This document shows, in pieces, positions 4,737-8,113 of a stretch of DNA of 8,113 nucleotides. Position 1 is the first letter of the stretch; every line of letters starts with the position of its first letter. This DNA comes from Solirubrobacterales bacterium. Lineage in GTDB: Bacteria > Actinomycetota > Thermoleophilia > Solirubrobacterales > Solirubrobacteraceae. The position numbers were made by a program, and so were the translations under genes. Below the pieces are notes generated by a model, which was not told where the DNA came from, did not search any database, and worked only from the letters and a program-made list of their open reading frames with translations. Location: positions 1 to 8,113 of the forward strand of contig PLYX01000162.1 of assembly GCA_003151895.1 (NCBI GenBank), given 5' to 3'.

Positions 4737-7700
4737 TCAGTCCTCCGATTCCAATGTGGCGGATCGCTCACTCATGGTGCGGATTTCCCCCCATGAGCAC
4801 AATCCCCCGCGACCGGGGCATGTGAGGCAGATTGCACGGTGGGGCGCCCCCGTGACGGCGAATCCCTTGGCTCTCGCGCGCGCCACGCGGGCGAGCAGCT
4901 GTTCGCGCAAACGATGTTGTTCGTCTGTGACGAATCGAACTGCCACCCACTCCTCTGGGCGTTCCAAGAACCAGTGGGCGACCTCCACCTCATGCGCCCC
5001 GTCTTCGATCGCCGCGAGCGCATACAGCAGCCGCTGGAAGCCGTAGTCGCGCTGCACGAGCTGCTCGAGATCCTCGTCGCCGGCGAGCCGATCGCTCTTG
5101 TAGTCGACGATCAAGCTGCTGCCATCGGGCTGCTCGACGATCAGGTCGAGCACGCCTATCACGAGTGGCTCACCGGGGTGGGCGGGTCCTAGTGAGAAGG
5201 CGAACGGGTGCTCGCTACGCGCACGGCGCGCGGTTCGAAGTCGTCGCGCGGGCTCCGCGGTGAGCGCCCCGGCGATCAACGCGGCGATCTCCTCACGCTC
5301 GCCGGCGCCGACATTCGCGCCAACCTGCCGGGCGACGCCTTCCACGTCCTTCACAGACGGCGGTTGCGGGCGCGCGAAGTCGACCGACTCGAGCAGCACG
5401 TGGACGATCGTCCCGCGCGTGCGTGCCTCGATCCCGCCGTCATCCCGACCGGAACGCGCCGCCGCGCGGTTCTCGGGGAGCCGCAGGACCCGTTCCAGGT
5501 AGTAGCGGTAGCCACATCGCTCGAGCTCGGCGAGCGATGTGTAGCTCATCGTGGCATCGGGATCTACCAACGGCGCCGGCGCCGACGCGCCCTGCCTCAC
5601 CATTGGCACCGGCATACCGAGTCGCGCGGTGGGCGCCGGCACGCGCGCTCGCACCGTACTCACCGGCGCGGTTGGCGCCGATACGCCCGCTCGCACCGTA
5701 CTCACCGGCGCGGTTGGCGCCGACACGGACCGTTGCATCGCCTCCCCGACGGGTTCGGAGGCACGAACGGGTCGAGCCTCCTCGGCGGCGCTCGACGCAT
5801 TGAAGATGCAGCGCACCACCAGACCGCCACCCGCGTCCACGGTCAGCCCACCGGTCGGGAGCGCCCCGGATGCGGCGAGCTTCGATGCGTCGGACACGAG
5901 CGCGGGCGCGAGCCAGGCGATCGGCGCCACGCCCGGCTTGAGCGCCGGCCAGCGCTCGAATGCGACCGACCCACTGAGCAGCAGCCGGTTCTCGGCACGC
6001 GTGCAGGCGACGTAGAGAACGCGATCCTCCTCCTCTTCCTGGGCTCCTCGGCGCTCCTCGCGCAGCTCGTCGTAGTTGAGCACGGATGCCGCCTCAGGGT
6101 TTCCGAGCTCCGGCAGCCGCAGCCCCACGCGCCCGCCGGCGCCGTCGACCAGCAGGTCGGGCGCGCGCAGGTTTGGGTCGCGCCCCAGGTCCGCCACGCA
6201 CACGACCGGGAACTCGAGCCCCTTGGCCGCATGGATGCTCATCAGGCGCACCGCGTCAACCTCGCCGTCCCCCACGGGCGCATCGGCCTCTCGGCCGCCG
6301 AGCGCGGCCTCGACATGGGCGACGTGGTCGAGGAAGCGGCGCAGATCGCGCCCCTCCCTTGCCTCGAAGCGCCGCGCCAGGCGCACAAGCTTCTGGACGT
6401 TCGCGAGTCGCCGCTCACCCCAGCTGAGCGACAGCACGTGCGCGTTGTAGCCGGTGGCGGCGATCGCACGGCGCAGCAGCTCGGAGATCGGATGCAACGC
6501 CGCGCTCGCGCGCTCGGAGGCGAACAGCTCGCGGAAGGCCGCCACCCGCTCGCGATCCGCGGGGGGTAGCGCGTCGCGCAGGCCCGTCGCGCCCCTCACT
6601 CGCTCGCCGTCGCCCTGATCGCCCAGCTCGCCCTCGTCGCCGTCGCGCTGGGTGTCGGCGAACGCTCGCTGGATCGCCCGCCACACCCCTACGCGTCCTT
6701 CGCTCGCCGCCCGCGCGATCAGCGCGAGCCCATCGCTGGAGACGCCCACCAGCGGCGAGGCAAGCGTCGAGTAGAGCGCGAGCTCGTCGAGCGGGTTGGC
6801 GAGCGCCCTCAGCCAGGCCAGCAGGTCACTGACCTGCTGGTGGCTCCAGAAGCCGCCGACACCGGCAAGCGTGCGCAGTCCGTGGTGGCGCAGCGCGCTC
6901 TCGTACACGGGCAGGTCGCCGAGCGCTCGCAGCAGCACGACGATCTCCCCCGCCTGCGCCTGGCCACTCGCGATGAGCTCCGCCACCCGGCCGGCGAGCA
7001 GGCGCGCTTCAGCCTGGCGCCATGGTGTCGCCTCCGGCATGCCCTCGAGCTCGTCGTCTCCGGGAATGCGCTCCCAGCCGCGCTTGTCGGTGAGTAGCAG
7101 CTCGACGATCGGTTGCTCCCCCGTCTGCGGTGTACGGGTGGGTATGAGCGGCGCGAAGCGCTCGCCGATGCGCGCCGCGAAGATCCGCTCCACGGCCGCG
7201 AGGATCGCGGGGCGGCTGCGGAAGTTGTGCGTCAGCGCGAGGCTCGCCCCCCGCTTGTTCAGGTGCGCGTGACGCTCGCGGAAGAGGCTCACGTCGGCGT
7301 GACGGAAGCCGTAGATCGACTGCAGCTCGTCGCCGACGGTGAACAGGTTGTCGCGGTCAAGCGCCGCCAGAACCTGGAGCTGCCGGGGATTTGAATCCTG
7401 GAACTCGTCCACCATCAGCAGCTGGAAGCGCTCGGCCCACGCCTCGCGCACGCCCGCGCGCTGTTCGAGCAAGTCACGGGCGTTCAGCTCGAGATCGTCG
7501 AAGTCGAGTGCCGCGCGCACATGCTTTCGCTGCCCATAGGCGGTCCCGAAGCGGTCCACGAGCTCGCCGATCAGCTCGCGTGCCTGCGCGGCGCGTACTC
7601 CGAGCTCGTCCATAGGAGCCGGCTCGCGCGGCTCGGCTACAGCGGGGGGCGCTTGGAGCCGCGGCGACGGCAGTCGCGGCTCGCTCTGCCCCTGACTGCG

Positions 7701-8113
7701 CAGCTGCGCATACGCTCCCAGCACCATCGAGCGCAACGGGTCGGCGCCGTAGGCCGCCACGAGATCGACCGCCTGCGGCCGTTCCCCTCCGAGGAAGCCC
7801 GCGAGCGCGTCACTGAAGGCAAGCGCGCGCAGCCCGTCCGCGAAGCCCTCCTCCAGGATCTGAAAGCCCGGCTCGACCCCGGCCTGCAGCGGGTGGATAC
7901 GCAGCAGCCGTGCGCAGAAGCCGTGGAACGTGCCCACGAAGGCCGCCTCGGCGTCGCGCGCCGCCTCGCGTTCGCCGAGCTCCAGGAGGCGCGTCCTGAC
8001 TCGCTCCCGCAGCTCGCCCGCGGCGCGCTCGGTGAACGTGATCGCGAGGATCTTCCCTGCCGCCACGTCGTCCTCGAGCACCGCCCTGACGAACCGCTCC
8101 ACGAGCACCGACG
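4737..8113 (-). CDS. UvrD/Rep-type helicase fused to a Fe-S RecB-family nuclease (AdnB/AddAB-like)
   Basis: Resects double-strand DNA ends for recombination. Residues are numbered from the Val codon at 8108; the coding frame continues past the right edge. The first visible residues, SVLVERF, normally follow the Walker A GKT, so only a short N-terminus is missing. Superfamily 1 motifs: Ia ITFTERAAGELRERV, Ib GTFHGFC, II VDEFQDSN (Asp234, Glu235), III VGDELQSIYGFR (Gln263), IV NFRSRP, V SIHAAKGLEFPVV (His626), VI YVACTRAEN (Arg704). All are intact, so the motor should be active. A Pro/Ala-rich linker with a tandem repeat (795-822) leads to the nuclease from about 854: SYTSLAELERCGYRYY, GTIVHVLLE, Asp988, Asp1002-Tyr-Lys1004 and YGFQRLLYA. 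Cys865 with Cys1094, Cys1097 and Cys1104 forms the expected four-cysteine Fe-S set. An active motor with a Fe-S nuclease in one chain resembles actinobacterial AdnB more than AddA. The partner subunit, if any, would lie upstream, outside the window. Confidence 0.93.
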   Translation of the reverse strand, partial: SVLVERFVRAVLEDDVAAGKILAITFTERAAGELRERVRTRLLELGEREAARDAEAAFVGTFHGFCARLLRIHPLQAGVEPGFQILEEGFADGLRALAFSDALAGFLGGERPQAVDLVAAYGADPLRSMVLGAYAQLRSQGQSEPRLPSPRLQAPPAVAEPREPAPMDELGVRAAQARELIGELVDRFGTAYGQRKHVRAALDFDDLELNARDLLEQRAGVREAWAERFQLLMVDEFQDSNPRQLQVLAALDRDNLFTVGDELQSIYGFRHADVSLFRERHAHLNKRGASLALTHNFRSRPAILAAVERIFAARIGERFAPLIPTRTPQTGEQPIVELLLTDKRGWERIPGDDELEGMPEATPWRQAEARLLAGRVAELIASGQAQAGEIVVLLRALGDLPVYESALRHHGLRTLAGVGGFWSHQQVSDLLAWLRALANPLDELALYSTLASPLVGVSSDGLALIARAASEGRVGVWRAIQRAFADTQRDGDEGELGDQGDGERVRGATGLRDALPPADRERVAAFRELFASERASAALHPISELLRRAIAATGYNAHVLSLSWGERRLANVQKLVRLARRFEAREGRDLRRFLDHVAHVEAALGGREADAPVGDGEVDAVRLMSIHAAKGLEFPVVCVADLGRDPNLRAPDLLVDGAGGRVGLRLPELGNPEAASVLNYDELREERRGAQEEEEDRVLYVACTRAENRLLLSGSVAFERWPALKPGVAPIAWLAPALVSDASKLAASGALPTGGLTVDAGGGLVVRCIFNASSAAEEARPVRASEPVGEAMQRSVSAPTAPVSTVRAGVSAPTAPVSTVRARVPAPTARLGMPVPMVRQGASAPAPLVDPDATMSYTSLAELERCGYRYYLERVLRLPENRAAARSGRDDGGIEARTRGTIVHVLLESVDFARPQPPSVKDVEGVARQVGANVGAGEREEIAALIAGALTAEPARRLRTARRARSEHPFAFSLGPAHPGEPLVIGVLDLIVEQPDGSSLIVDYKSDRLAGDEDLEQLVQRDYGFQRLLYALAAIEDGAHEVEVAHWFLERPEEWVAVRFVTDEQHRLREQLLARVARARAKGFAVTGAPHRAICLTCPGRGGLCSWGEIRTMSERSATLESED
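5643..5726 (-). repeat. 42-bp tandem repeat in the helicase-nuclease linker
   Basis: Copies 5643-5684 and 5685-5726 differ at 2 of 42 bases. Each encodes the 14-residue unit VSAPTAPVSTVRA plus Gly or Arg. Degenerate copies continue toward 5560 (VPAPTARLGMPVPMVRQG, then ASAPAPLV), showing an older expansion. The repeat keeps the frame and lies between motor and nuclease, where a flexible linker can tolerate length change. The near-identity of two copies points to a recent duplication. Confidence 0.9.

Noticed and set aside
5643..5726. CRISPR-like repeat
   Set aside because: The copies are directly adjacent with no spacers and keep the reading frame of the helicase-nuclease, so this is a coding minisatellite.
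5208..6569. Long open frame on the plus strand (453 codons)
   Set aside because: It is antisense to the helicase-nuclease, whose motifs V and VI and linker are encoded there on the minus strand. The product is Arg/His-rich with no recognisable domain.

Overview
The window comes from a GC-rich (roughly two-thirds G+C) bacterium, most likely a high-GC actinobacterium. Three things suggest this: a SigB/SigF-type sigma factor near a GHKL anti-sigma-type protein, a bacterial Ku, and a UvrD-like motor fused to a Fe-S nuclease, the arrangement seen in actinobacterial AdnB-like enzymes. The gene combination would suit the Thermoleophilia (Solirubrobacter/Conexibacter relatives), but that placement is inference, since no rRNA or other taxonomic marker is present.

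Layout: (1) 1-1762, minus: the N-terminal 587 residues of the glutamate synthase large subunit (gltB), running off the left edge. (2) 1763-2015: a divergent intergenic region with a GC-rich leader hairpin and a weak extended -10 for gltB. (3) 2016-2973, plus: two small genes, an RsbW-like anti-sigma kinase and a second protein that looks like the same GHKL fold with its ATP-binding motifs worn away. They are separated by a perfect 10-bp inverted repeat that begins within the first gene's last codons. (4) 2960-3742, minus: Ku, converging on the small regulator through a 14-bp perfect palindrome that supplies the stop codon and last three serine codons of both genes. (5) 3743-3878: the ku promoter with an overlapping inverted repeat, an 11-bp GC hairpin and a run of G tracts. 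(6) 3879-4667, minus: a SigB/SigF-family sigma factor. (7) 4737-8113, minus: a large helicase-nuclease open at the right edge just after the expected Walker A motif.

Two themes run through the window. One is stress-type transcription control, with a sigma factor plus one active and one degenerate GHKL protein; no STAS anti-anti-sigma or PP2C phosphatase is present here. The other is double-strand-break repair, with Ku for end joining and the helicase-nuclease for end resection. GltB is a housekeeping neighbour. No CRISPR array, tRNA, rRNA, insertion sequence or prophage gene was seen. The most unusual signals are at DNA level: the shared palindromic gene end, a 14-bp tandem repeat in the tail of the RsbW-like gene, the inverted repeat over the ku promoter, and a 42-bp minisatellite in the helicase-nuclease linker.
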